Below, one piece after another: positions 42,232 to 50,350 of a DNA stretch of 64,000 nucleotides. The notes beneath the pieces are model-generated. The model worked only from the letters and a program-made list of their open reading frames with translations, did no database searches and was not told the DNA's origin. Position numbers and translations under genes: made by a program. The DNA comes from Subtercola sp. (lineage in GTDB: Bacteria; Actinomycetota; Actinomycetes; Actinomycetales; Microbacteriaceae). Within the stretch, counting starts at the first letter, position 1. Each line of letters begins with the position of its first letter. The stretch is from contig JAODBC010000033.1 of NCBI GenBank assembly GCA_025463765.1, forward strand, positions 1-64,000. The letters run 5' to 3'.

Positions 42232-43500
42232 ATGGTCTTGAAGAACGTGGTGATCGCCGGAGCCTCGGTGGCGGGGGTGACCGCTGCTCGTGAACTTCGT
42301 GCGCAAGGTTACGCCGGCCATCTGACCGTCATCGACCGAGACCCGCATTCTCCCTACCGTCGCCCCGAGGTCTCGAAAGCACTGCTCTCGGGCGTTCTCG
42401 GCCTCGACAAGGTGAGCATGCCCTGGCCCGAGGGCCTCGACGCAGAACGACTGGTCGGCGTCGAGCTGACCGGTCTTGACCTCGCCGCCCGCACGGTGTC
42501 GATCAGCAGCGAGGGTGAAGCCCGTGAGATCGGCTTCGACGGCCTCATCATCGCCACCGGAACAGTCTCTCGCCCGTCACCGTTCGGCGAGGGCATCCCT
42601 GGTGTGCATTCTTTGCGCAACTACACCGATTCCATCAAGATGCGCGACGAGCTGGTGGATGCCCGCAACCTCGTCGTGGTCGGTGGCGGTTTCATCGGGC
42701 TCGAGGTCGCCGCCGTTGCGCGTGCCCTCGGAAAGTCGGTCACCGTCGTCGAAGCGGCCGCCTTGCCGCTGGAGCGAGTCTTCGGTGAGGAGTTCAGTTT
42801 GCAATTGCTGAAGAATCACCAACTGCAAGGTGTCGACGTTCGCCTGGCGGCGACTGTGGCTTCGCTCGAGCGAGGCGACAGCGGTGCCGTGAGCGAAGTC
42901 GTCTTGGGCGACGGAAGTCGCATTCCCGCCGACGTCGTTCTCGTGGCGATCGGATCGGTTCCGGCCACCGCGTGGCTGGCCGGCTCGGGCATTGACATCA
43001 GTCAGGGTGTCGTCTGCGACGCCACCTGCGCCGTGCTCGACGAGAACAGCGATGTCATCGAAGGAATCGTTGCGGCTGGTGACGCGGTCACCTGGTACAA
43101 CTCCCTCTATCGGCGTCAGATGCGTGTCGAGCATTGGACGAATGCCATAGAGCAGGGAGCTTATGCTGCAAAACGGCTGCTGGGCATCCACGACCCCGAC
43201 GGGTTCGTCAGCGCACCATACTTCTGGTCCGACCAATACGGCTCGCGTATTCAGAGCATCGGTTCGACGTTCGGCCATGACGAGGCGGTCGTACTCGATG
43301 ACGACCCGGAGCTGCTGCTGGTCGCCTACCTGCAGAACGGTCGTCTCGTCGCGGTCGCCGGCATGAAGGCTGGGGCATCGATCTTTCGTTACCGCGCGCT
43401 CGTGAACAGTGGGGGCTCGCTCGATGACGTGCGCTCGCACGCTCGGGCTCTGCGCGAAGCCGCCGAAGCCAAACGCCAGGTGCTGGAGCGCACGGCATGA
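42232..43500 (+). CDS. Ferredoxin reductase (FAD/NAD(P)H), P450 redox partner
   Basis: 422 residues from ATG at 42232 (GGAG 8 bases upstream); earlier in-frame starts lack a site. FAD-binding NVVIAGASVAGVTAARELRAQGYAG, YRRPEVSKALLSG, second dinucleotide fold NLVVVGGGFIGLEVAAVARALGKSVTVVE, and IVAAGDAVTWYNSLYRRQMRVEHWTNAIEQGAYAAKRLLG. Same type as CamA/putidaredoxin reductase and rubredoxin reductases. Coupled with an SDR, P450 and ferredoxin, so it supplies electrons to the P450. Confidence 0.93.
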   Translation: MVLKNVVIAGASVAGVTAARELRAQGYAGHLTVIDRDPHSPYRRPEVSKALLSGVLGLDKVSMPWPEGLDAERLVGVELTGLDLAARTVSISSEGEAREIGFDGLIIATGTVSRPSPFGEGIPGVHSLRNYTDSIKMRDELVDARNLVVVGGGFIGLEVAAVARALGKSVTVVEAAALPLERVFGEEFSLQLLKNHQLQGVDVRLAATVASLERGDSGAVSEVVLGDGSRIPADVVLVAIGSVPATAWLAGSGIDISQGVVCDATCAVLDENSDVIEGIVAAGDAVTWYNSLYRRQMRVEHWTNAIEQGAYAAKRLLGIHDPDGFVSAPYFWSDQYGSRIQSIGSTFGHDEAVVLDDDPELLLVAYLQNGRLVAVAGMKAGASIFRYRALVNSGGSLDDVRSHARALREAAEAKRQVLERTA

Positions 43501-44270
43501 GCACGGACCTCGTGCTCGACGGGCAGGTGGCACTGGTCACCGGCGCAGCTCAGGGAATCGGACTCGCCATCGCGGCCGGGCTTCGCGCTGCGGGGGCTCA
43601 GGTCGCTCTAGTCGACGTTCAAGAAGAGATGCTGAACGAAGCCGTGGAATCGCTCGGCGGCCAAAGCGACGACGTGCGCGGGTACCTGGCCGATCTTTCA
43701 TTGCCCGAAATCGCCCAATCGCTTCCCGGTCGGGTTGCCGACGACTTCGGGCAACTCGACATCGCGGTGAACAACGCGGGGCGCCGCGGAGTCTACGCGT
43801 TTCTCGACTATCCACTCGCGGACTGGGAGCGAACCTTCGCCCTGAACGTCACGGCTCCGTTTTTGATCTGCCGCGAGGCCGCGAAGATCATGGTCGCGCA
43901 GGGCGGTGGGGGCAGCTTGGTCAATGTCACGTCGGTCGCGGCCGATCTGGCGTTCGGTAACAGAGCCGCATACAACTCGTCGAAAGCGGCGCTGGTGATG
44001 CTGACAAAGTCCATCGCGCGAGAGCTCGGGGTACACGGTGTGCGATGCAACGCGGTGGCGCCGGGCATCGTGGAGACGCCCCTCAACTCGGAGTACCTTC
44101 GCGATTCACCGGTGACCCCGGTCATCCTCGATGGCACGCCGATGGGTCATTGGGGTCAGCCAGAAGACGTAGCTGCACCCGTTGTCTTTCTCTGCACGCC
44201 GGCGGCGAAGTTCATCACCGGAGCCGTGATCCACGCCGACGGCGGCTGGACCACCGGAAAAGGCTACTGA
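43497..44270 (+). CDS. SDR-family alcohol dehydrogenase in P450 operon
   Basis: 257 residues, overlapping the reductase by ATGA. Seen: VTGAAQGIGLAIAAGL, NNAGRRGVYAFLDY, VNVTSVAADLAFGNRAAYNSSKAAL (Ser, Tyr, Lys), CNAVAPGIVETPLN and FITGAVIHADGGW. Between reductase and P450, it is well placed to oxidise the alcohol formed by the P450 to a ketone. Confidence 0.88.
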   Translation: MSTDLVLDGQVALVTGAAQGIGLAIAAGLRAAGAQVALVDVQEEMLNEAVESLGGQSDDVRGYLADLSLPEIAQSLPGRVADDFGQLDIAVNNAGRRGVYAFLDYPLADWERTFALNVTAPFLICREAAKIMVAQGGGGSLVNVTSVAADLAFGNRAAYNSSKAALVMLTKSIARELGVHGVRCNAVAPGIVETPLNSEYLRDSPVTPVILDGTPMGHWGQPEDVAAPVVFLCTPAAKFITGAVIHADGGWTTGKGY

Positions 44271-44322
44271 CCGGATACCCCGGCAGATCACCCCCGCACC
44301 CACAACTCGAAGGAGAGAAACG

Positions 44323-45537
44323 ATGACACCGACAGGTCAGACCGAAGCGCCTGCGATAAAGCGCTACCCGTTCACGCGCACGTCGCCGCTTGCGCCCGCG
44401 CCCGAATTCGATGAGTTGCGTACGAACGATCCGGTGACGCAAGTGGAGTTGTGGAACGGCAACCGCGCCTGGCTCGCGACGCGCTACGAAGACATTCGAG
44501 CCCTTCTGCACAACCCCAATCTGAGCTCGGACACCATGCGCGAAGGCTTTCCGCAGGCCAACGCCACGGCGGCCTCGTTTCGGGGTGGCCAGAGGGTCTT
44601 CGCGCGCATGGATCCGCCGCAGCACGACGAGCACCGTCTCATGTTGACGGCCGACTTCATGGTGCGTCACGTTCGCGAATTGCGGCCGTATCTCGATGAA
44701 CTCATCGACAACTTTCTTGACGACATGCAAGCCTCAGAAGGCCCCGTCGACCTCGTCAAGGTGCTGGCTCAGCCTGTTCCGGCGAACATTATCACTCGCC
44801 TTCTCGACCTGCCGCCCGAAGACAGCGAGTTCTTTCTCGAGCGTGTCAACACGTGGATGAGCCTCGAAGTCGAGCCGGCCGTGTCGGCACAGGCCGGAGC
44901 CGACTCGCTCGCCTACTTCGATCGTCTCATCACCTCCCGACTCGAAAGCACCGCCGACGACCTCGTCAGCCGGTTGATTCGCGAGCGTCTGCTCACGGGC
45001 CAGCTCTCCCGTGCCGAGCTCCAGCACATGCTCGGACTCATCCTCGTGGGTGGCTTCGACACCACGGCGAACATGATCGCGCTGGGCACTCTCACGTTCA
45101 TCCAGCACCCCGACCAGCTGCAGGTGCTGCTCGACGACCCGAGCCTCTTGCCGAACGCAGTCGAAGAGCTCTTGCGTTATCTCACCGTCGCCCATCACGT
45201 GGCCTATCGCATCGCTGCGGGGCCGATCGAGATCGCCGGCCGGAGCATCAGGGAGGGTGACGGCGTGATCGCTCCACTTATGGCCGCGAACTACGACCCC
45301 GAGGTCTTTCCCTCGCCTCACACGTTCGACATTCAGCGGGACGCCCGGGGTCACCTCGCCTTCGGCTATGGGGTGCACCAGTGTCTCGGTCAGGCGCTCG
45401 CCCGGGTCGAGCTGCAGGCCGTGTTCGGCAAGCTGTTCCAGCGGCTGCCGAACATCCGTCTCGCCGTACCCGAGAACGAGCTGCGCTTCAAAGACTCGCT
45501 CATCTACGGGGTCGTCGCTTTGCCCGTCACCTGGTGA
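44323..45537 (+). CDS. Cytochrome P450 (CYP105-like soluble type)
   Basis: 404 residues, soluble bacterial P450. Start RYPFTRTSPLAPAPEFDELRTNDPVTQVELWNG, C-helix MDPPQHDEHRLMLTADF, I-helix oxygen-binding LILVGGFDTTANMIALG, ExxR in EELLRYL, and haem ligand in HLAFGYGVHQCLGQALARVELQ (Cys about 353). AAGGAG precedes the ATG. With its own ferredoxin and reductase it forms a class I system. Substrate unknown; the island suggests a cyclic terpenoid or bicyclic ketone. The CYP105-like label is from the N-terminal style only. Confidence 0.95.
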   Translation: MTPTGQTEAPAIKRYPFTRTSPLAPAPEFDELRTNDPVTQVELWNGNRAWLATRYEDIRALLHNPNLSSDTMREGFPQANATAASFRGGQRVFARMDPPQHDEHRLMLTADFMVRHVRELRPYLDELIDNFLDDMQASEGPVDLVKVLAQPVPANIITRLLDLPPEDSEFFLERVNTWMSLEVEPAVSAQAGADSLAYFDRLITSRLESTADDLVSRLIRERLLTGQLSRAELQHMLGLILVGGFDTTANMIALGTLTFIQHPDQLQVLLDDPSLLPNAVEELLRYLTVAHHVAYRIAAGPIEIAGRSIREGDGVIAPLMAANYDPEVFPSPHTFDIQRDARGHLAFGYGVHQCLGQALARVELQAVFGKLFQRLPNIRLAVPENELRFKDSLIYGVVALPVTW

Positions 45538-45575
45538 ATTCGCTCACCGCCCGTAGCTTCAGAAAGGTATGAACA

Positions 45576-45791
45576 ATGTCAGTCAAAATCGAGGTCATGC
45601 GCGAACGGTGCATGGGTGCCGGAAACTGCGCCGAGGTGTCACCGGACTACTTCGACCAGGATTCCATCGACGGTACAGTGGTGCTGCTGCGCTCAGACGT
45701 CGAACCGGGTGACGAGCACGAGGTCGAGACGGCCGCCGATGTGTGCCCCGTCGCCGCCATTCTCGTGAAGAAGACCGCTGCTTCGGTCTGA
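45576..45791 (+). CDS. Small [3Fe-4S]-type ferredoxin, P450 partner
   Basis: 71 residues. Cluster ligands in RERCMGAGNCAEVSPDYF and the C-terminal CPVAAI, i.e. three Cys with the central one of the CxxCxxC run missing, as in actinobacterial P450 ferredoxins (SoyB/FdxD type). 38 bp after the P450 with AAAGG upstream. Transfers electrons from the reductase at 42232 to the P450. Confidence 0.93.
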   Translation: MSVKIEVMRERCMGAGNCAEVSPDYFDQDSIDGTVVLLRSDVEPGDEHEVETAADVCPVAAILVKKTAASV

Positions 45792-45824
45792 TCCGGTCGA
45801 CGCCGGGAGATCTCGGGTACCGCA

Positions 45825-47018
45825 TCACTCGTGCTGCGGTACCCTTTCTCGCGCCCGGCGGCTGGCGGTCGACGCGGCCACCACGAAGAGCGGAGTCAAC
45901 ACCGCTGCGACGATCCACAGCCCGTTCGTCAGGCCCACTCGCGTTGCTACCTCGCCTCCGGCGATCACGAACAGCGCGCAGGCCGCGTAAGAGATGCAGG
46001 CGTACACCGACGCTCTGCCCCCCTGTAGTCGAGGGGTCAGCCCGGCCGAGGCGATGCGCAACCCCAGGCGGTAGCCGGCACCCTGCCCGAACCCGACGAA
46101 GGCGCAACCGAGCACGACGAACGGAACCAGGCCTGCCGCGACCGAGGCAGCGATGATCACGACTCCGGCTCCCATGCAGATCATGGCCAGAGCCGACATA
46201 TGCCTGATCGATCTGCCCCCCACCGAGAACTGCCCGATGTTCGCGAAGACGAGCAACGCGATCGTACCCAAGCCGGCGATCAGCAACGATGTGGTGTTGA
46301 GGTCTTGGCTGATGGCGAGCGGAACGAGCGCCACAATGATGCCGCCCGAGATCCAGGCGAGCGAGCCCATCAGGTAGCCCGTCCAGCGGGCAGGCAGATC
46401 GCGCGGAACGGCCGTGTTGATGGCGACCTGCCGATCGAGTGCCCACGATGACCGGGGCCAGCGCACGAGCCCTACGATCACGGCGATGAGCGCCGCGCAC
46501 GTGACGGCCGCATGAATGGCGTATCCCGCGATCAGTGGCGCGGGGCCGAATTGGGCGAGTGTAACGGCGATGATGCTTCCGACGACCGCGCCGACGATGG
46601 TGCCCGTCGCTGCGAGAGTTCGTGCGCGTTCGCCCCGGAGTGCCAGGGCGAGGCTGGCGGCTGCTCCGGTGCCGAGGCCGAGGCTGATTCCGTTGAGGGC
46701 ACGGCCGACGATGAGAGCCGGGTGCGTGGCTAACGAGAGAACGAGGTCGGCGACCACCGCCATGAGCAGCGCCGCCACCAGCGCCGCACCCGGTCGGGAT
46801 TGCATACGCGGCCGGGCCATGGCTGCAAGGGTGATGGTGAGCGCGATGAGAAAGGAGCTGTAGACGATCGACAGATCCGCCGGATCCAGACCGAGCGTTC
46901 GGCCGTACAGAGGCAGAAGCGGGTTGGGCAGATTTGGCCCAGCAACGATGACGACGAATGCCACGGGAATGGTCGCAGAGAGGATGCGGGGCGACAGACC
47001 CGAATTCGCCCGGCTCAT
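45825..47018 (-). CDS. MFS transporter
   Basis: 397 residues with about 12 hydrophobic segments. LPNPLLPLYGRTLGLDPADLSIVYSSFLIAL and the GRALNGISLGLGTGAAASLALAL segment in helix 4-5 are MFS-like. It could export a toxic intermediate or import the substrate. Overlaps the HtaA-domain gene upstream by four bases (ATGA), so these two are coupled. Convergent with the ferredoxin gene. Confidence 0.88.
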   Translation of the reverse strand: MSRANSGLSPRILSATIPVAFVVIVAGPNLPNPLLPLYGRTLGLDPADLSIVYSSFLIALTITLAAMARPRMQSRPGAALVAALLMAVVADLVLSLATHPALIVGRALNGISLGLGTGAAASLALALRGERARTLAATGTIVGAVVGSIIAVTLAQFGPAPLIAGYAIHAAVTCAALIAVIVGLVRWPRSSWALDRQVAINTAVPRDLPARWTGYLMGSLAWISGGIIVALVPLAISQDLNTTSLLIAGLGTIALLVFANIGQFSVGGRSIRHMSALAMICMGAGVVIIAASVAAGLVPFVVLGCAFVGFGQGAGYRLGLRIASAGLTPRLQGGRASVYACISYAACALFVIAGGEVATRVGLTNGLWIVAAVLTPLFVVAASTASRRARERVPQHE

Positions 47019-47554
47019 CGAGACGCGGGGGCGATCACCGAGCGCGGAACATACAGCGGGTCGAGCATCGTTTCGGCGGGGTAAACGTCACCGAACAGGT
47101 GGGAGCCCTCTGCCGTCAGCACCGGCCAGAGCTCGATCTGCTCAGTCTCGATCAGCTCTGCGTGTGTACGCTCCGCCTCGGCGCGATCGGGGCCGCCAGT
47201 GAGAAGGGCGATCATGAGCCGTTCTGCACCCCCGTTTGTCGACGTGGCACCGTCCACCGTCAGCCAGGCGGCGCCGTGGCGCACGATGACGGCAGGGTCG
47301 CGCAGTGAGAAGTCGAGCGCGCCGAAGTGGGCGGAGAAGTGAATCGTGCCGGCGAATCGGGTGTCCTGGTCGTCGCTGCCACTACCCGAGGCCGCGTCAG
47401 ACACGAGTGGAAAGACGAAAAAGAAACCGTCTTCTGTGGCGGGCGATTGCACTTCTACCGTTCCGCCGGCCGTTCGCAGGTAGCGCCGAAAGCTCGTCTT
47501 GACGCCCCAGACCAGAGCTGATGGTGCTGACACCTTCGTCGATGGATGCTGCAC
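47015..47554 (-). CDS. HtaA-domain protein, apparently cytoplasmic
   Basis: 179 residues from GTG at 47554 (GAGAGGAAA upstream); a TTG at 47590 is an alternative. HtaA domain as in corynebacterial haem-uptake proteins: LVWGVKTSFRRYLRTAGGTVEV, then FFFVFPLV, RFAGTIHFSAHFGALDFSLRDPAVIV and AAWLTVDG. The Tyr of the SFRRYL segment and His of SAHFGALD are where haem-binding residues sit in HtaA. There is no signal peptide, lipobox or membrane anchor, unlike known haem HtaA proteins. Coupled to the MFS gene. It may bind haem for the P450, or a hydrophobic ligand; function unknown. Confidence 0.78.
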   Translation of the reverse strand: MQHPSTKVSAPSALVWGVKTSFRRYLRTAGGTVEVQSPATEDGFFFVFPLVSDAASGSGSDDQDTRFAGTIHFSAHFGALDFSLRDPAVIVRHGAAWLTVDGATSTNGGAERLMIALLTGGPDRAEAERTHAELIETEQIELWPVLTAEGSHLFGDVYPAETMLDPLYVPRSVIAPASR

Positions 47555-47601
47555 GTCCGGCTTTTCCTCTCTGAAGCGACCTCTCGACAAGCTTGGCGTG
47601 C

Positions 47602-47643
47602 TTGCTTCGCATATACAAGATCAATATAATCATGATCATAGTA
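47602..47643 (+). promoter_or_regulatory. Strong promoter of amidohydrolase operon with TCATGATCATAGTA operator
   Basis: TTGCTT (47602-47607), 17 bases, TATAAT (47625-47630, perfect -10). TCATGATCATAGTA (47630-47643) covers the expected transcription start. The same 14 bases occur at 58854-58867 before the GntR gene. This is the clearest regulated promoter in region D. Confidence 0.75.
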
Positions 47644-47667
47644 AGCACCTAAGTTTCGGAGGATGCC

Positions 47668-48801
47668 ATGACAACGCAGTTAGCAACTCCCGCACCCGTG
47701 TTCGGGTCGGAGACCACGTACCCCATCGTGGATTGCGATATTCACCCCATGGCTCCGTCGACGGCGGACTTCTATCCCTATCTCTCATCGGCCTGGCGTC
47801 AGCACTTCGACGAGCGCGGCATTCGAACCTACGCCCGGGCTCGTGACCGGTACAACCACCCCGCCGACACCCAGCGGCTCGACGCGTACCCTGAAGACGG
47901 GGGGCCTGCGGGCTCAGACCCTGCGATGACCATCGCGCGTCACCTCGACCCTTTCGGCATCAGCGTGGCGCTGTTGCTGCCGCAGCAGCCGTACGGCGTC
48001 ACGTCGTGGGGAGACGTCGACGCGGCCAGCGCCTTCATCTCGGCCACCAACGACTTCTTCGTCGAAAAGTGGGTCGGCTACGACGAGCGCTACAGCCTCG
48101 CGGTAACGGTCTCGCCGCACGACCCCGCCGCCGCCGCCGCGGAGATCCGCCGGCACGCGGACACCCCCGGGGTGATTGCGGTACAGCTGCTGCTGATGGA
48201 TCGCATGCTGGGCGACACCTGGTATGACCCGATCTACGAAGCCGCCTGCGAGGCCGGTCTTCCGATCGCAATGCACCAGAGCGGGGCAGAAGGGTGCTTC
48301 ACGTACTCTCAAGGCCCGGCAGTCGGTGTTCCGCGGTCATACGGCGAACGTCACGTGGTGCTGACTCAGGTCGGCGCAGCGAATGTCGCAGACATGGTGG
48401 TGGGTGGGGCCTTTGAGCGTTTTCCTGAACTCAAGGTCGTCATGGTCGAGTGGGGGTTCAGCTGGCTTCCGTCGCTGAGCAACCGACTTGATCTGTTCTG
48501 GCAGCGTGACCCTTCAGCCGCCCTGCGCATCAAGAAGCTTCCGAGCGAGTACATCCAGAAGCACTTCACCTTCACCACGCAGCCGCTTGACGAGGTCGAG
48601 ACGCAAGCCGACCGAAAGGCGCTCTTCTCTGCTAGTGGGCTCAGCGACATGTTGCTGTTCAGCTCGGACTACCCGCACTACGACACCGATGACCCCCGAT
48701 TCGTGCTGCAGAACAAGATTCCAGAAGAATTGCGGGCCGCGCTCTGCTACCAAAACGCGGTCGGGGTGTTTGGGCCCGAGATTCTGCGTGCCGTCGCCTG
48801 A
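47668..48801 (+). CDS. Amidohydrolase-2 family metal-dependent hydrolase/decarboxylase
   Basis: 377 residues, TIM-barrel of the ACMSD/amidohydrolase-2 group. Seen: N-terminal metal motif IVDCDIHPM (D-I-H), LPIAMHQSGAEG (His), VVMVEWGFSWLPSLSNRLD (Glu in the EWGFSW position) and LLFSSDYPHYDTDDP (catalytic Asp). All expected metal and catalytic positions are present. GGAGG precedes the ATG. It opens the operon and probably hydrolyses or decarboxylates a ring-derived acid; the paralogue next door lacks several of these residues. Confidence 0.88.
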   Translation: MTTQLATPAPVFGSETTYPIVDCDIHPMAPSTADFYPYLSSAWRQHFDERGIRTYARARDRYNHPADTQRLDAYPEDGGPAGSDPAMTIARHLDPFGISVALLLPQQPYGVTSWGDVDAASAFISATNDFFVEKWVGYDERYSLAVTVSPHDPAAAAAEIRRHADTPGVIAVQLLLMDRMLGDTWYDPIYEAACEAGLPIAMHQSGAEGCFTYSQGPAVGVPRSYGERHVVLTQVGAANVADMVVGGAFERFPELKVVMVEWGFSWLPSLSNRLDLFWQRDPSAALRIKKLPSEYIQKHFTFTTQPLDEVETQADRKALFSASGLSDMLLFSSDYPHYDTDDPRFVLQNKIPEELRAALCYQNAVGVFGPEILRAVA

Positions 48802-48872
48802 GGCGCAGCCACGAGCATCCGTCGCCCGGCACCGCGCCGCGCAGCAAGCCCAGACCTACAGAGAGGTACGTC

Positions 48873-49883
48873 ATGATTTTTGACGTTGACCGCCACGTCG
48901 CGGTTCAGAGTTACAGCGAGATCTTTCCGTTCATGGAACACTCCTGGCAGAAGCATTTCGAACGAAAGGAGTTCGTCGGTTCCATCGCGGAGTCGTCGAA
49001 CCACATCAGGGTCTCGAGCAGATTCGGCGATGCGCCTGAATCTGCCCCGGCGCTGGTCGAGGCAGACCATACTCTGCTCGTGCCGCACCAGGCACTGACC
49101 GTCAACGGCTGGGCCGACAACGTCGCCGCAGTAGTCTTCGTCGAGGCATTCAACAGCTTCGCCGCAGAGAACTGGGTGAGCGAGAAATCGGCCCCCGCCA
49201 TTGTCGTTTCTGCTGCCGACCCGGAATGGTCGGCGCGCGAGATCACGCGTCGCGCGGGTGACGGTGGTTTCGGCGCCGTCGCGCTTCCGCTCGGGGCGAC
49301 GCTGGCCGGCTCGAAATATTACGACCCGATTTACGAGGCGGCCTCGAACGCGGGACTGCCGATCGTCTTTCACTTCTCGGGTGTCGAAGGCTTTTACGAT
49401 GGAGCTCCCGGGCTCGGCGGCGGCATTCACCAGACGGCGTTCTCGCGGCTGGTACTGCTGCCTCAACTCGCCGAATCGACGATTACCAGCCTGGCGTTCG
49501 AGGGAGTCTTCGAACGCTTTCCACAGCTTCGGGTCGTGTTCTCAGGATTCGGGTTCAGCTGGCTGCCGTCGTTGCTCTGGCGACTCGATCGGGAGTGGCG
49601 AACGTTCCGGCACGACGTGCCATGGGTGAAGCGAGTGCCGAGCGAGTACGTACTCGAGAACGTCTGGCTGACGACCTGGCCACTCCAGGAGGCCACGATG
49701 GATGACGACTGGCACCGTTTGTTCAGCACAGAAACCCTGCGCAGCCGAATCGTCTTCGGTTCGCATGCGCCCTTCGATGGCGACGCTCCGTCTGACGTGG
49801 TCGAGCAATTGGGCGAAACCGACGCGGCACTCGTGCTCGGCAACGGCGCAGCGTTGCTGCCCTTCGTCTCGGTACGAGCATGA
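48873..49883 (+). CDS. Amidohydrolase-2 family protein, degenerate active site
   Basis: 336 residues, paralogue of the preceding protein. It keeps the N-terminal IFDVDRHV (D-R-H) and IVFHFSGVEG (His), and FERFPQLRVVFSGFGFSWLPSLLWRLDREW aligns with the partner, but Glu of EWGFSW is Gly (SGFGFSW) and the SSDYPH Asp is lost (FGSHAPFDGD). It is therefore probably a non-catalytic or altered subunit that assembles with the first one. Stop overlaps the Rieske start by four bases. Confidence 0.85.
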   Translation: MIFDVDRHVAVQSYSEIFPFMEHSWQKHFERKEFVGSIAESSNHIRVSSRFGDAPESAPALVEADHTLLVPHQALTVNGWADNVAAVVFVEAFNSFAAENWVSEKSAPAIVVSAADPEWSAREITRRAGDGGFGAVALPLGATLAGSKYYDPIYEAASNAGLPIVFHFSGVEGFYDGAPGLGGGIHQTAFSRLVLLPQLAESTITSLAFEGVFERFPQLRVVFSGFGFSWLPSLLWRLDREWRTFRHDVPWVKRVPSEYVLENVWLTTWPLQEATMDDDWHRLFSTETLRSRIVFGSHAPFDGDAPSDVVEQLGETDAALVLGNGAALLPFVSVRA

Positions 49884-50350
49884 CGTCAGAACGCCTCGGT
49901 TCGACTGTGACCGCTGATGCCGCCGCTGGCGCACCTGGGGCGGTCACGCCCGGCGTGGCCGACGACGGTTTCGAATACATCTGCGAGCTCGACGAGCTGG
50001 TGCCGAACAAGATTCGGCGTTCAGCGGTCGGCGGTCGAGAGATCGGCGTCGTTCGCACCGTGGCCGGCGTTTTTGCCATCGGCTCCAGCTGCCCGCATCA
50101 GGGCGGCCCGATGTGCGACGGCGCGATCAAGGGCACCATGGAGCCCTCCGATCGTAACGAATACGTCTTCGCGCAAGAAGGCGAGGTCGTGACGTGCCCC
50201 TGGCACGGCTACGAGTTCGAACTGAAGACCGGTGCGAGCGTCGGCGGGGCCATCCTCGGGCGAATCGGCGTCTATCAGGTCGACGTGCGCGGCACGGCGG
50301 TATTCTGCAGCTCGAAGCGAATTCGCCCGCAACGCCGGAGGGCGGAGTAG
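49880..50350 (+). CDS. Rieske [2Fe-2S] ferredoxin
   Basis: 156 residues. Rieske ligands CPHQGGPMCDG (Cys-x-His) and CPWHGYEFELKTG (Cys-x-x-His), with the fold segments VRTVAGVFAIGSSCPH and GVYQVDVRG. Coupled to the amidohydrolase gene by ATGA and to the CitE-like gene by one shared base. No oxygenase alpha subunit is present, so its electron partner is either an oxygenase elsewhere or, unusually, the amidohydrolase pair. Role unresolved. Confidence 0.93.
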   Translation: MTSERLGSTVTADAAAGAPGAVTPGVADDGFEYICELDELVPNKIRRSAVGGREIGVVRTVAGVFAIGSSCPHQGGPMCDGAIKGTMEPSDRNEYVFAQEGEVVTCPWHGYEFELKTGASVGGAILGRIGVYQVDVRGTAVFCSSKRIRPQRRRAE

